Of a stretch of DNA of 64,000 bases, positions 46,144 through 58,911 are shown piece after piece. The DNA comes from Hydractinia symbiolongicarpus. Lineage: Eukaryota; Cnidaria; Hydrozoa; Anthoathecata; Hydractiniidae. How positions within the stretch are numbered: the stretch's first letter is position 1; every line of letters begins with the position of its first letter. The notes below the pieces were generated by a model. That model saw only the letters and a list, made by a program, of their open reading frames with translations, was not told the origin of the DNA and ran no database searches. The translations under genes were made by a program, and so were the position numbers. Location of the stretch: assembly GCF_029227915.1 (NCBI RefSeq), contig NC_079883.1, positions 18,168,001 to 18,232,000 on the forward strand, read 5' to 3'.

Positions 46144-48136
46144 GGCGCAATGGAAAACAACTTGGGACGTCGTAGTCCATTGAGAGTGGAAGGATAAGAC
46201 CAATGGTAACTTGCGCAGGCACGTGCAACCACGTGATATACGTGTAAGGCCTTTATTAGGGTACAAGAGGCTATATTGCAGCCCTTAGGGGCCTGTACCT
46301 GTAATTGACGGCGTTATAACGCCATGACACAATGGTAAACAACTTGGAACGTCGTAGTCCATTGAGAGTGGAAGGATTAGACGAATAGTAACCTGCGCAG
46401 GTACGTGGAACAACGCGAATTGGGTGTACGGCCTTTATTAGGCTGCAAAAGGTCATATTACAGCCTTTAGAGACCTGTACACGTGGTTGACGGTGTTATA
46501 AAGCTGTGGCGCAATTGCAAACAACTTGGGACGTCTTAGTCCATTGAGAGTGGAAAGATTAGTCCGATCGTAACTTGCGCAGGCACGTGGAACAACGTGA
46601 TTTATGTGTACGGCCTCTATTAGGCAGCAAAAGGCCATACTATAGCCTTTAGAGGCATGTACACGTGGCTGACTGTGTTATAAAGCCATGGCGCAATGGA
46701 AAACAACTTGGGACTTCGTAGTCCTTTGAGAGTGGAAGGATAAGACCAATGATAACCTGCGCAGGCACGTGCAACCACGTGATATACGTGTAAGGCCTTT
46801 ATTAGGCTGCAAGAGGCCATATTACACCCGTTAGACGCATGTACTTGTAGTTAACGGTGTTATAACGCCATGGCGCAATGGAAAACGACTTGTGACGTCG
46901 TAGTCCATTGAGAGTGGAAGGATTAGACCAATGGTAACCTGCGCAGGCACGTGGAACAACGTGATTTATGTATACGGACTTTATTAGGCCGCAAAAGGCC
47001 ATATTACAGCCTTTAGGGGCCTGTACACGTGTTTGACGGTGTTGTGAATTCGTGGCGCTATGAAAAACAACTTGGGACTTCGTAGTCCTTTGAGAGTGGA
47101 AGGATAAGACCAATGATGACCTGCGCAGGCACGTGCAACCACGTGATATACGTGTAAGGCCTTTATTAGGCTGCAAGAGGCCATATTACAGTCGTTAGAC
47201 GCATGTACTTGTAGTTAACGGTGTTATAACGCCATGGCGCAATGGAAAACGACTTGTGACGTCGTAGTCCATTGAGAGTGGAAGGATTAGACCAAAGGTA
47301 ACCTGAGCAGGCACGTGCAACCACGTGATATACGTGTAAGGCCTTTATTAGGCTGCAAGAGGCCATATTACAGTCGTTAGACGCATGTACTTGTAGTTAA
47401 CGGTGTTATAACGCCATGGCGCAATGGAAAACGACTTGTGACGTCGTAGTCCATTGAGAGTGGAAGGATTAGACCAAAGGTAACCTGAGCAGGCACGTGC
47501 AACCACGTGATATACGTGTAAGGCCTTTATTAGGCTGCAAGAGGCCATATTACAGTCGTTAGACGCATGTACTTGTAGTTAACGGTGTTATAACGCCATG
47601 GCGCAATGGAAAACGACTTGTGACGTCGTAGTCCATTGAGAGTGGAAGGATTAGACCAATGGTAACCTGTGCAGGCACGTGGAACAACGTGATTTATGTA
47701 TACGCACTTTATTAGGCCGCAAAAGGCCATATTACAGCCTTTAGGGGCCTGTACACGTGTTTGACGGTGTTGTGAAGCCGTGGCGCTATGAAAAACAACT
47801 TGGGACTTCGTAGTCCTTTGAGAGTGGAAGGATAAGACCAATGATAACCTGCGCAGGCACGTGCAACCACGTGATATGCGTGTAAGGCCTTTATTAGGCT
47901 GCAAGAGGTCATATTACAGTCGTTAGACGCATGTACGTGTAGTTAACGGTGTTATAAAGCCATGGCGCAATGGAAAACGACTTGTGACGTCGTAGTCCAT
48001 TGAGAGTTAGAGGATAAGACCAATGGTAACCTGTGCAGGCACGTGGAACCACGTGATATACGTGTAAGGCCTTTATTATGGTACAAAAGGCCATATTACA
48101 GCCTTTAGGGGCCTGTACACGTGTTTGACGGTGTTA
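46144..48136. repeat. 17-monomer HOR tandem duplication, copy 2 (partial, 1993 bp)
   Basis: Copies 43050-45042 closely. It diverges at about 48136, where GTTGTAAAGCCG is replaced by GTTATAAAGCC and a D2 body follows. Differences are few (ACCACGTG versus ACCACTTG near 44410/47504, GACGTCG versus GACTTCG near 44165/47259, TTATTATGGTAC near 48076). Confidence 0.92.
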
Positions 48137-49437
48137 TAAAGCCATGGCGCAATTGCAAACAACTTGGGACGTCGTAGTCCATTGAGATTACATGGACTAG
48201 TCCGATCGTAACTTGGGCAGGCACGTGGAACTACGTGATTTATGTGTGCGGCCTCTATTATGCAGCAAAAGGCCATACTATAGCCTTTAGAGGCCTGTGC
48301 ACGTGGCTAACTGTGTTATAAAGCCATGGCGCAATGGAAAACCACTTGGGACGTCGTAGTGCTTGGAGAGTGGAAGGATTACACCAATGCTAACCTGTGC
48401 AGGCACGTGCTACCACTTGATATACGTGTAAGGTCTTTATTAGGCCGCAAGAGGCCATATTACAGTCGTTAGACGCATGTACTCGTAGTTAACGGTGTTA
48501 TAACGCCATGGCGCAACGGAAAACGACTTGGGACGTCGTAGTCCTTTGAGAGGGGAAGGATTAGACCAATGGTAACCTGCGCAGGAACGTGCAACCACGT
48601 GATATACGTGTAAGGCCTTTATTAGGGTACAAGAGGCTATATTACAGCCGTTTGGGGCCTGTGCGCGTGGCTGACGCTGTTATAAAGCTATGGCGCAATG
48701 GAAAACAACTTGGGACGTCGTAGTCCATTGAGAGTGGAAGGATAAGACCAATGGTAACCTGCGCAGGTACGTGGAACAACGTGATTCATGTATGCGGACT
48801 TTATTAGGCTGCAAAAGGTCATATTACAGTCGTTAGACGCATGTACCCGTAGTTAACGGTGTTATTACGCCATGGCGCAATGGAAAACAACTTGGGACGT
48901 CGTAGTCCATTGAGAGTGGAAGGATAAGACCAATGGTAACTTGCGCAGGCACGTGCAACCACGTGATATACGTGTAAGGCCTTTATTAGGGTACAAGAGG
49001 CTATATTGCAGCCCTTAGGGGCCTGTACCTGTAATTGACGGCGTTATAACGCCATGACACAATGGTAAACAACTTGGAACGTCGTAGTCCATTGAGAGTG
49101 GAAGGATTAGACGAATAGTAACCTGCGCAGGTACGTGGAACAACGCGAATTGGGTGTACGGCCTTTATTAGGCTGCAAAAGGTCATATTACAGCCTTTAG
49201 AGACATGTACACGTGGTTGACGGTGTTATAAAGCTGTGGCGCAATTGCAAACAACTTGGGACGTCTTAGTCCATTGAGAGTGGAAAGATTAGTCCGATCG
49301 TAACTTGCGCAGGCACGTGGAACAACGTGATTTATGTGTACGGCCTCTATTAGGCAGCAAAAGGCCATACTATAGCCTTTAGAGGCATGTACACGTGGCT
49401 GACGCTGTTATAAAGCTATGGCGCAATGGAAAACAAC
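48091..49437. repeat. Block repeated at 62654-64000 (first copy)
   Basis: D2, H-like, A, a unit with GTTTGGGGCC, E and D monomers. The displacement to the second copy is 14563 bp (80 x 182 + 3). Shared rare variants include CCTGTGCACGTGGCTAAC and CACGTGCTACCACTTG. Confidence 0.88.
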
Positions 49438-50171
49438 TTGGGACGTCGTAGTCCATTGAGAGTGGAAGGATAAGACCAATGGTAACCTGCGCAGGCACGT
49501 GGAACAACGTGATTCATGTATGCGGACTTTATTAGGCCGCAAAAGGCCATATTACAGCCTTTAGGGGCCTGTACACGTGTTTGACGGTGTTATAAAGCTG
49601 TGGCGCAATTGCAAACAACTTGGGACGTCTTAGTCCATTGAGAGTGGAAAGATTAGTCCGATCGTAACTTGCGCAGGCACGTGGAACAACGTCATATACG
49701 TGTAAGGCCTTTATTAGTGTACAAGAGGCTATATTACAGCCCTTAGGGCTTGTACATGTGGCTGACGCTGTTATTAAGCAATGGCGCAATGGAAAACTAC
49801 TTGGGACTTCGTAGTCCATTGAGAGTGGAAGGATAAGACCAATGCTAACCTGCGCAGGCACGTGCAACCACGTGATATACGTGTAAGGCCTTTATTAGGC
49901 TGCAAGAGGCCATATTACAGTCGTTAGACGCATGTACTTGTAGTTAACGGTGTTATAACGCTATGGCGCAATGGAAAACGACTTGTGACGTCGTAGTCCA
50001 TTGAGAGTGGAAGGATAAGACCAATGCTAACCTGCGCAGGCACGTGCAACCACGTGATATACGTGTAAGGCCTTTATTAGGCTGCAAGAGGCCATATTAC
50101 AGTCGTTAGACGCATGTACCCGTAGTTAACGGTGTTATAACGCCATGGCGCAATGGAAAACGACTTGTGAC
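49438..50171. repeat. Satellite of mixed order
   Basis: Contains a B/D chimera (49556-49700), where CACGTGTTTGACGG runs into TTATAAAGCTGTGGCGC. It also has a C-like unit with a 1-bp loss (CCCTTAGGGC near 49743), GTACATGTGGC and ACGTCATATACG, followed by two A monomers. Confidence 0.75.
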
Positions 50172-52358
50172 GTCGTAGTCCATTGAGAGTGGAAGGATAA
50201 GACCAATGGTAACTTGCGCAGGCACGTGCAACCACGTGATATACGTGTAAGGCCTTTATTAGGGTACAAGAGGCTAAATTGCAGCCCTTAGGGGCCTGTA
50301 CCTGTTATTGACGGCGTTATAACGCCATGACACAATGGTAAACAACTTGGAACGTCGTGGTCCATTGTGAGTGGAAGGATTAGACGAATAGTAACCTGCG
50401 CAGGCACGTGGAACAACGCGAATTGGGTGTACGGCCTTTATTAGGCTGCAAAAGGTCATATTACAGCCTTTAGAGACCTGTACACGTGGTTGACGGTGTT
50501 ATAAAGCTGTGGCGCAATTGCAAACAACTTGACACGTCTTAGTGCATTGAGAGTGAAAAGATTAGTCCGATCGTAACTTGCGCAGGCACGTGGAACAACG
50601 TGATTTATGTGTACGGCCTCTATTAGGCAGCAAAAGGCCATACTATAGCCTTAAGAGGCATGTACACGTGGCTGACTGTGTTATAAAGCTATGGCGCAAT
50701 GGAAAACAACTTGGGACTTCGTAGTCCTTTGAGAGTGGAAGGATAAGACCAATGATAACCTGCGCAGGCACGTGCAACCACGTGATATACGTGTAAGGCC
50801 TTTATTAGGCTGCAAGAGGCCATATTACAGCCCTTAGGGGCCTGTGCGCGTGGCTGACGCTGTTATAAAGCCATGGCGCAATTGCAAACAACTTGGGACG
50901 TCGTAGTCCATTGAGATTACATGGACTAGTCCGATCGTAACTTGGGCAGGCACGTGGAACTACGTGATTTATGTGTGCGGCCTCTATTATGCAGCAAAAG
51001 GCCATACTATAGCCTTTAGAGGCCTGTACACGTGGCTAACTGTGTTATAAAGCCATGGCGCAATGGAAAACCACTTGGGACGTCGTAGTGCTTGGAGAGT
51101 GGAAGGATTACACCAATGCTAACCTGTGCAGGCACGTGCAACCACTTGATATACGTGTAAGGTCTTTATTAGGCCGCAAGAGGCCATATTACAGTCGTTA
51201 GACGCATGTACTCGTAGTTAACGGTGTTATAACGCCATGGCGCAACGGAAAACGACTTGGGACGTCGTAGTCCTTTGAGAGGGGAAGGATTAGACCAATG
51301 GTAACCTGCGCAGGAACGTGCAACCACGTGAATTACGTGTAAGGCCATTATTAGGGTACAAGAGGCTATATTACAGCCGTTTGGGGCCTGTGCGCGTGGC
51401 TGACGCTGTTATAAAGCTATGGCGCAATGGAAAACAACTTGGGACGTCGTAGTCCATTGAGAGTGGAAGGATAAGACCAATGGTAACCTGCGCAGGCACG
51501 TGGAACAACGTGATTCATGTATGCGGACTTTATTAGGCCGCAAAAGGCCATATTACAGCCTTTAGGGGCCTGTACACGTGTTTGACGGTGTTGTAAGGCC
51601 GTGGCGCTATGGAAAACAACTTGGGACTTCGTAGTCCTTTGAGAGTGGAAGGATAAGACCAATGATAACCTGCCCAGGCATGTGCAACCACGTGATATAC
51701 GTGTAAGGCCCTTATTAGTGTACAAGAGGCTATATTACAGCCCTTAGGGGCTTGTACGTGTGAATGACGCTGTTATAAAGCCATGACACAATGGTAAACA
51801 ACTTGGAACGTCGTAGTCCATTGAGAGTGGAAGGATTAGACGAATAGTAACCTGCGCAGGCACGTGTACCAACGCGAATTGGGTGTACGGCCTTTATTAG
51901 GCTGCAAAAGGTCATATTACAGTCGTTAGACGCATGTACCCGTAGTTAACGGTGTTATTACGCCATGGCGCAATGGAAAACAACTTGGGACGTCGTAGTC
52001 CATTGAGAGTGGAAGGATAAGACCAATGGTAACTTGCGCAGGCACGTGCAACCACGTGATATACGTGTAAGGCCTTTATTAGGGTACAAGAGGCTATATT
52101 GCAGCCCTTAGGGGCCTGTACCTGTAATTGACGGCGTTATAACGCCATGACACAATGGTAAACAACTTGGAACGTCGTAGTCCATTGAGAGTGGAAGGAT
52201 TAGACGAATAGTAACCTGCGCAGGTACGTGGAACAACGCGAATTGGGTGTACGGCCTTTATTAGGCTGCAAAAGGTCATATTACAGCCTTTAGAGACCTG
52301 TACACGTGGTTGACGGTGTTATAAAGCTGTGGCGCAATTGCAAACAACTTGGGACGTC
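50172..52358. repeat. 12-monomer block repeated at 58912-61098 (first copy)
   Basis: The displacement is 8740 bp (48 x 182 + 4, from one 5-bp insertion and one 1-bp loss). It includes the E-D-H block, the D2 unit, GCCGTTTGGGGCC, the GATTCATGTATGCGG unit, B, E and E. Private: CATTGTGAGTGG, TTGACACGTCTTAG and GTGAATTACGTG. Confidence 0.87.
51430..52339. repeat. 5-monomer HOR tandem duplication, copy 1 (910 bp)
   Basis: 910 is exactly 5 x 182. The order is a GATTCATGTATGCGG unit, B with GTAAGGCCG, E (GTGTGAATGACG start), an A with GTTATTACGCC, then E with GCAGGTACG. CCTGCCCAGGC near 51670 is private. Confidence 0.9.
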
Positions 52359-53268
52359 GTAGTCCATTGAGAGTGGAAGGATAAGACCAATGGTAACCTG
52401 CGCAGGCACGTGGAACAACGTGATTTATGTATGCGGACTTTATTAGGTTGCAAAAGGCCATATTACAGCCTTTAGGGGCCTGTACACGTGTTTGACGGTG
52501 TTGTAAGGCCGTGGCGCTATGGAAAACAACTTGGGACTTCGTAGTCCTTTGAGAGTGGAAGGATAAGACCAATGATAACCTGCGCAGGCATGTGCAACCA
52601 CGTGATATACGTGTAAGGCCCTTATTAGTGTACAAGAGGCTATATTACAGCCCTTAGGGTCTTGTACGTGTGAATGACGCTGCTATAAAGCCATGACACA
52701 ATGGTAAACAACTTGGAACGTCGTAGTCCATTGAGAGTGGAAGGATTAGACGAATAGTAACCTGCGCAGGCACGTGTACCAACGCGAATTGGGTGTACGG
52801 CCTTTATTAGGCTGCAAAAGGTCATATTACAGTCGTTAGACGCATGTACCCGTAGTTAACGGTGTTATTACGCCATGGCGCAATGGAAAACAACTTGGGA
52901 CGTCGTAGTCCATTGAGAGTGGAAGGATAAGACCAATGGTAACTTGCGCAGGCACGTGCAACCACGTGATATACGTGTAAGGCCTTTATTAGGGTACAAG
53001 AGGCTATATTGCAGCCCTTAGGGGCCTGTACCTGTAATTGACGGCGTTATAACGCCATGACACAATGGTAAACAACTTGGAACGTCGTAGTCCATTGAGA
53101 GTGGAGGGATTAGACGAATAGTAACCTGCGCAGGTACGTGGAACAACGCGAATTGGGTGTACGGCCTTTATTAGGCTGTAAAAGGTCATATTACAGCCTT
53201 TAGAGACCTGTACACGTGGTTGACGGTGTTATAAAGCTGTGGCGCAATTGCAAACAACTTGGGACGTC
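52340..53268. repeat. 5-monomer HOR tandem duplication, copy 2
   Basis: Repeats copy 1 and a few bases of the next unit. Differences: ATTTATGTATGCGG, TTAGGTTGCAAAAGG, CCCTTAGGGTCTTG, GACGCTGCTATAAAG, GTGGAGGGATT and TTAGGCTGTAAAAGG. Confidence 0.9.
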
Positions 53269-54869
53269 TTAGTCCATTGAGAGTGGAAAGATTAGTCCGA
53301 TCGTAACTTGCGCAGGCACGTGGAACAACGTGATTTATGTGTACGGCCTCTATTAGGCAGCAAAAGGCCATACTATAGCCTTTAGAGGCATGTACACGTG
53401 GCTGACTGTGTTATAAAGCCATGGCGCAATGGAAAACAACTTGGGACTTCGTAGTCCTTTGAGAGTGGAAGGATAAGACCAATGATAACCTGCGCAGGCA
53501 CGTGCAACCACGTGATATACGTGTAAGGCCTTTAATAGGCTTCAAGAGGCCATATTAAAGCCGTTAGACGCATGTACTTGTAGTTAACGGTGTTATAACG
53601 CCATGGCTTAATGGAAAACGACTTGTGACGTCGTAGTCCATTGAGAGTGGAAGGATTAGACCAATGGTAACCTGCGCAGGCACGTGGAACAACGTGATTT
53701 ATGTATACGGACTTTATTAGGCCGCCAAAGGCCATATTACAGCCTTTAGGGGCCTGTACACGTGTTTGACGGTGTTGTGAATTCGTGGCGCTATGAAAAA
53801 CAACTTGGGACTTCGTAGTCCTTTGAGAGTGGAAGGATAAGACCAATGATAACCTGCGCAGGCACGTGCAACCACGTGATATACGTGTAAGGCCTTTATT
53901 AGTGTACAAGAGGCTATATTACAGCAGTTAGGGGCTTGTACGTGTGGCTGACGCTGTTATAAAGCTATGGCGCAATAGAAAACAACTTGGGACTTCGTAG
54001 TCCTTTGAGAGTGGAAGGATAAGACCAATGATGACCTGCGCAGGCACGTGCAACCACGTGATATACGTGTAAGGCCTTTATTAGGCTGCAAGAGGCCATA
54101 TTACAGTCGTTAGACGCATGTACTTGTAGTTAACGGTGTTATAACGCCATGGCGCAATGGAAAACGACTTGTGACGTCGTAGTCCATTGAGAGTGGAAGG
54201 ATTAGACCAATGGTAACCTGCGCAGGCACGTGCAACCACGTGATATACGTGTAAGGCCTTTATTAGGCTGCAAGAGGCCATATTACAGTGGTTAGACGCA
54301 TGTACTTGTAGTTAACGGTGTTATAACGCCATGGCGCAATGGAAAACGACTTGTGACGTCGTAGTCCATTGAGAGTGGAAGGATTAGACCAATGGTAACC
54401 TGTGCAGGCACGTGGAACAACGTGATTTATGTATACGCACTTTATTAGGCCGCAAAAGGCCATATTACAGCCTTTAGGGGCCTGTACACGTGTTTGACGG
54501 TGTTGTGAAGCCGTGGCGCTATGAAAAACAACTTGGGACGTCGTAGTCCATTGAAAGTGGAAGGATAAGACCAATGCTAACCTGCGCAGGCACGTGCAAC
54601 CACGTGATATGCGTGTAAGGCCTTTATTAGGCTGCAAGAGGTCATATTACAGTCGTTAGACGCATGTACTTGTAGTTAACGGTGTTATAAAGCCATGGCG
54701 CAATGGAAAACGACTTGTGACGTCGTAGTCCATTGAGAGTTAGAGGATAAGACCAATGGTAACCCGCGCAGGCACGTGGAACCACGTGATATACGTGTAA
54801 GGCCTTTATTAGGGTACAAAAGGCCATATTACAGCCTTTAGGGGCCTGTACTTGTAGTTAACGGTGTTA
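53269..54869. repeat. Rearranged copy of 46.5-48.1 kb
   Basis: Starts and ends at a displacement of 6733 bp (37 x 182 - 1) from 46536-48103, but the monomer order between is changed. A C-like unit (CAGCAGTTAGGGGC) is inserted near 53925 and other units are missing. Oddities include TTTAATAGGCTTCAAGAGGC, GGCTTAATGG, GGCCGCCAAAGGCC and GTGAATTCGTGG. Confidence 0.8.
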
Positions 54870-56990
54870 TAACGCCATGGCGCAATGGAAAACTACTTGG
54901 GACGTCGTAGTTCATTGAGAGTGGAAGGAGAAGACCAATGGTAACCTGCGCAGGCACGTGCAACCACGTGATATACGTGTAAGGCCTTTATTAGGGTGCA
55001 AGAGAAGAGGCCATATTACAGTCGTTAGACGCATGTACTTGTAGTTAACGGTGTTATAACGCCATGGCGCAATGGAAAACGACTTGTGACGTCGTAGTCC
55101 ATTGAGAGTGGAAGGATTAGACCAATGGTAACCTGCGCAGGCACGTGGAACAACGTGATTTATGTATACGGACTTTATTAGGCCGCAAAAGACCATATTA
55201 CAGCCTTTATGGGCCTGTACACGTGTTTGACGGTGTTGCGAAGCCGTGGCGCTATGGAAAACAACTTGGGACTTCGTAGTCCTTTGAGAGCGGAAGGATA
55301 AGACCAATGGTAACCTGCGCAGGCACGTGCAACCACGTGATATACGTGTAAGGCCTTTATTAGGCTGCAAGAGGCCATATTACAGTCGTTAGACGCATGT
55401 ACTTGTAGTTAACGGTGTTATAACGCCATGGCGCAATGGAAAACGACTTGTGACGTCGTAGTCCATTGAGAGTGGAAGGATTAGACAAATGGTAACCTGC
55501 GCAGGCACGTGAAACAACGTGATTTATGTTTACGGACTTTATTAGGCCGCAAAAGGCCATATTACAGCCTTTAGGGGCCTGTACACGTGGTTGACGGTCT
55601 TATAACGCCGTGGCGCTATGGAAAACAACTTGGGACGTCGTAGTCCATTGAAAGTGGAAGGATAAGACCAATGCTAACCTGCGCAGGCACGTGCAACCAC
55701 GTGATATGCGTGTAAGGACTTTATTAGGCTGCAAGAGGTCATATTACAGTCGTTAGACGCATGTACTTGTAGTTAACGGTGTTATAAAGCCATGGCGCAA
55801 TGGAAAACGACTTGTGACGTCGTAGTCCATTGAGAGTTAGAGGATAAGACCAATGGTAACCTGCGCAGGCACGTGGAACCAAGTGATATACGTGTAAGGC
55901 CTTTATTAGGGTACAAAAGGCCATATTACAGCCTTTAGGGGCCTGTACACGTGTTTGACGGTGTTGTAAAGCCGTGGCGCTATGGAAAACAACTTGGGAC
56001 TTCGTAGTCCTTTGAGAGTGGAAGGATAAGACCAATGATAACCTGCTCAGGCATGTGCAACCACGTGATATACGTGTAAGGCCCTTATTAGTGTACAAGA
56101 GGCTATATTACAGCCCTTAGGGACTTGTACGTGTGGCTGACGCTGTTATAAAGCCATGGCGCAATGAAAAACTACTTGGGACGTCGTAGTTCATTGAGAG
56201 TGGAAGGAGAAGACTAATGGTAACCTGCGCAGGCACGTGCAACCACGTGATATATGTGTAAGGCCTTTATTAGGCTGCAAAAGGCCATATTACAGTCGTT
56301 AGACGCATGTACCCGTAGTTAACGGTGTTATAACGCCATGGCGCAATGGAAAAAAACTTGGAACATCGTAGTCCATTGAGAGTGGAAGGATTAGACGAAT
56401 AGTAACCTGCGCAGGCACGTGGAACAACGCGAATTGGGTGTACGGCCTTTATTAGGCTGCAAAAGGTCATATTGCAGTCTTTAGAGACCTGTACACGTGG
56501 TTGGCGGTGTTATAAAGCTGTGGCGCAATTGCAAACAACTTGGGACGTCTTAGTCCATTGAGAGTGGAAAGATTAGTCCGATCGTAACTTGCGCAGGCAC
56601 GTGGAACAACGTGATATACGTGTAAGGCCTTTATTAGTGTACAAGAGGCTATATTACAGCCCTTAGGGCTTGTACGTGTGGCTGACGCTGTTATAAAGCA
56701 ATGGCGCAATGGAAAACTACTTGGGACGTCGTAGTCCATTGAGAGTGGAAGGATAAGACCAATGCTAACCTGCGCAGGCACGTGCAACCACGTGATATAC
56801 GTGTAAGGCCTTTATTAGGCTGCAAGAGGCCATATTACAGCCCTTAGGGGCCTGTGCGCGTGGCTGACGCTGTTATAAAGCCATGGCGCAATTGCAAACA
56901 ACTTGGGACGTCGTAGTCCATTGAGAGTACATGGACTAGTCCGATCGTAACTTGGGCAGGCACGTGGAACTACGTGATTTATGTGTGCGG
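54870..56990. repeat. 10-monomer HOR, distant copy 3
   Basis: Repeats 38487-40607 at a displacement of 16383 bp (90 x 182 + 3). It extends about 0.5 kb beyond the tandem unit, so it was copied from the copy-2 context and not from copy 1. It retains the 5-bp insertion, GAGTTAGAGG, CCTGCTCAGGC and GGTTGGCGGTG. Confidence 0.9.
54996..55009. repeat. 5-bp linker insertion, site 3
   Basis: Same string as site 2, 16383 bp away. It marks the distant copy of the 10-monomer HOR as descending from the same insertion event. Confidence 0.88.
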
Positions 56991-58911
56991 ACTTTATTAG
57001 GCCGCAAAAGGCCATATTACAGCCTTTAGGGGCCTGTACACGTGTTTGACGGTGTTGTAAGGCCGTGGCGCTATGGAAAACAACTTGGGACTTCGTGGTC
57101 CTTTGAGAGTGGAAGGATAAGACCAATGATAACCTGCGCAGGCATGTGCAACCACGTGATATACGTGTAAGGCCCTTATTAGTGTACAAGAGGCTATATT
57201 ACAGCCCTTAGGGGCTTGTACGTGTGAATGACGCTGTTATAAAGCCATGACACAATGGTAAACAACTTGGAACGTCGTAGTCCATTGAGAGTGGAAGGAT
57301 TAGACGAATAGTAACCTGCGCAGGCACGTGTACCAACGCGAATTGGGTGTACGGCCTTTATTAGGCTGCAAAAGGTCATATTACAGTCGTTAGACGCATG
57401 TACCCGTAGTTAACGGTGTTATAACGCCATGGCGCAATGGAAAACAACTTGGGACGTCGTAGTCCATTGAGAGTGGAAGGATAAGACCAATGGTAACTTG
57501 CGCAGGCACGTGCAACCACGTGATATACGTGTAAGGCCTTTATTAGGGTACAAGAGGCTAAATTGCAGCCCTTAGGGGCCTGTACCTGTATTTGACGGCG
57601 TTATAACGCCATGACACAATGGTAAACAACTTGGAATGTCGTGGTCCATTGAGAGTGGAAGGATTAGACGAATAGTAACCTGCGCAGGCACGTGGAACAA
57701 CGCGAATTGGGTGTACGGCCTTTATTAGGCTGCAAAAGGTCATATTACAGTCGTTAGACGCATGTACCCGTAGTTAACGGTGTTATAACGCCATGGCGCA
57801 ATGGAAAACAACTTGGGACTTCGTAGTCCTTTGAGAGTGGAAGGATAAGACCAATGATAACCTGCGCAGGCACGTGCAACCACGTGATATACGTGTAAGG
57901 CCTTTATTAGGCTGCAAGAGGCCATATTACAGCCCTTAGGGGCCTGTGCGCGTGGCTGACGCTGTTATAAAGCCATGGCGCAATTGCAAACAACTTGGGA
58001 CGTCGTAGTCCATTGAGATTACATGGACTAGTCCGATCGTAACTTGGGCAGGCACGTGGAACTACGTGATTTATGTGTGCGGCCTCTATTATGCAGCAAA
58101 AGGCCATACTATAGCCTTTAGAGGCCTGTACACGTGGCTAACTGTGTTATAAAGCCATGGCGCAATGGAAAACCACTTGGGACGTCGTAGTGCTTGGAGA
58201 GTGGAAGGATTACACCAATGCTAACCTGTGCAGGCACGTGCAACCACTTGATATACGTGTAAGGTCTTTATTAGGCCGCAAGAGGCCATATTACAGTCGT
58301 TAGACGCATGTACTCGTAGTTAACGGTGTTATAACGCCATGGCGCAACGGAAAACGACTTGGGACGTCGTAGTCCTTTGAGAGGGGAAGGATTAGACCAA
58401 TGGTAACCTGCGCAGGAACGTGCAACCACGCGATATACGTGTAAGGCCTTTATTAGGGTACAAGAGGCTATATTACAGCCGTTTGGGGCCTGTGCGCGTG
58501 GCTGACGCTGTTATAAAGCTATGGCGCAATGGAAAACAACTTGGGACGTCGTAGTCCATTGAGAGTGGAAGGATAAGACCAATGGTAACCTGCGCAGGCA
58601 CGTGGAACAACGTGATTCATGTATGCGGACTTTATTAGGCCGCAAAAGGCCATATTACAGCCTTTAGGGGCCTGTACACGTGTTTGACGGTGTTGTAAGG
58701 CCGTGGCGCTATGGAAAACAACTTGGAACGTCATAGTCCATTGAGAGTGGAAGGATTAGACGAATAGTAACCTGCGCAGGCACGTGTACCAACGCGAATT
58801 GGGTGTACGGCCTTTATTAGGCTGCAAAAGGTCATATTACAGTCGTTAGACGCATGTACCCGTAGTTAACGGTGTTATAACGCCATGGCGCAATGGAAAA
58901 CAACTTGGGAC
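56991..58911. repeat. Composite of 51.5-52.2 kb and 50.8-51.6 kb related blocks
   Basis: From 57000 to about 57600 it follows 51536-52136 (displacement 5464 bp = 30 x 182 + 4). 57907-58725 follows 50805-51623 at 7102 bp (39 x 182 + 4). At about 58725 a B monomer jumps to an E body with ACTTGGAACGTCATAG, so roughly one monomer is missing from the usual order. Confidence 0.78.
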
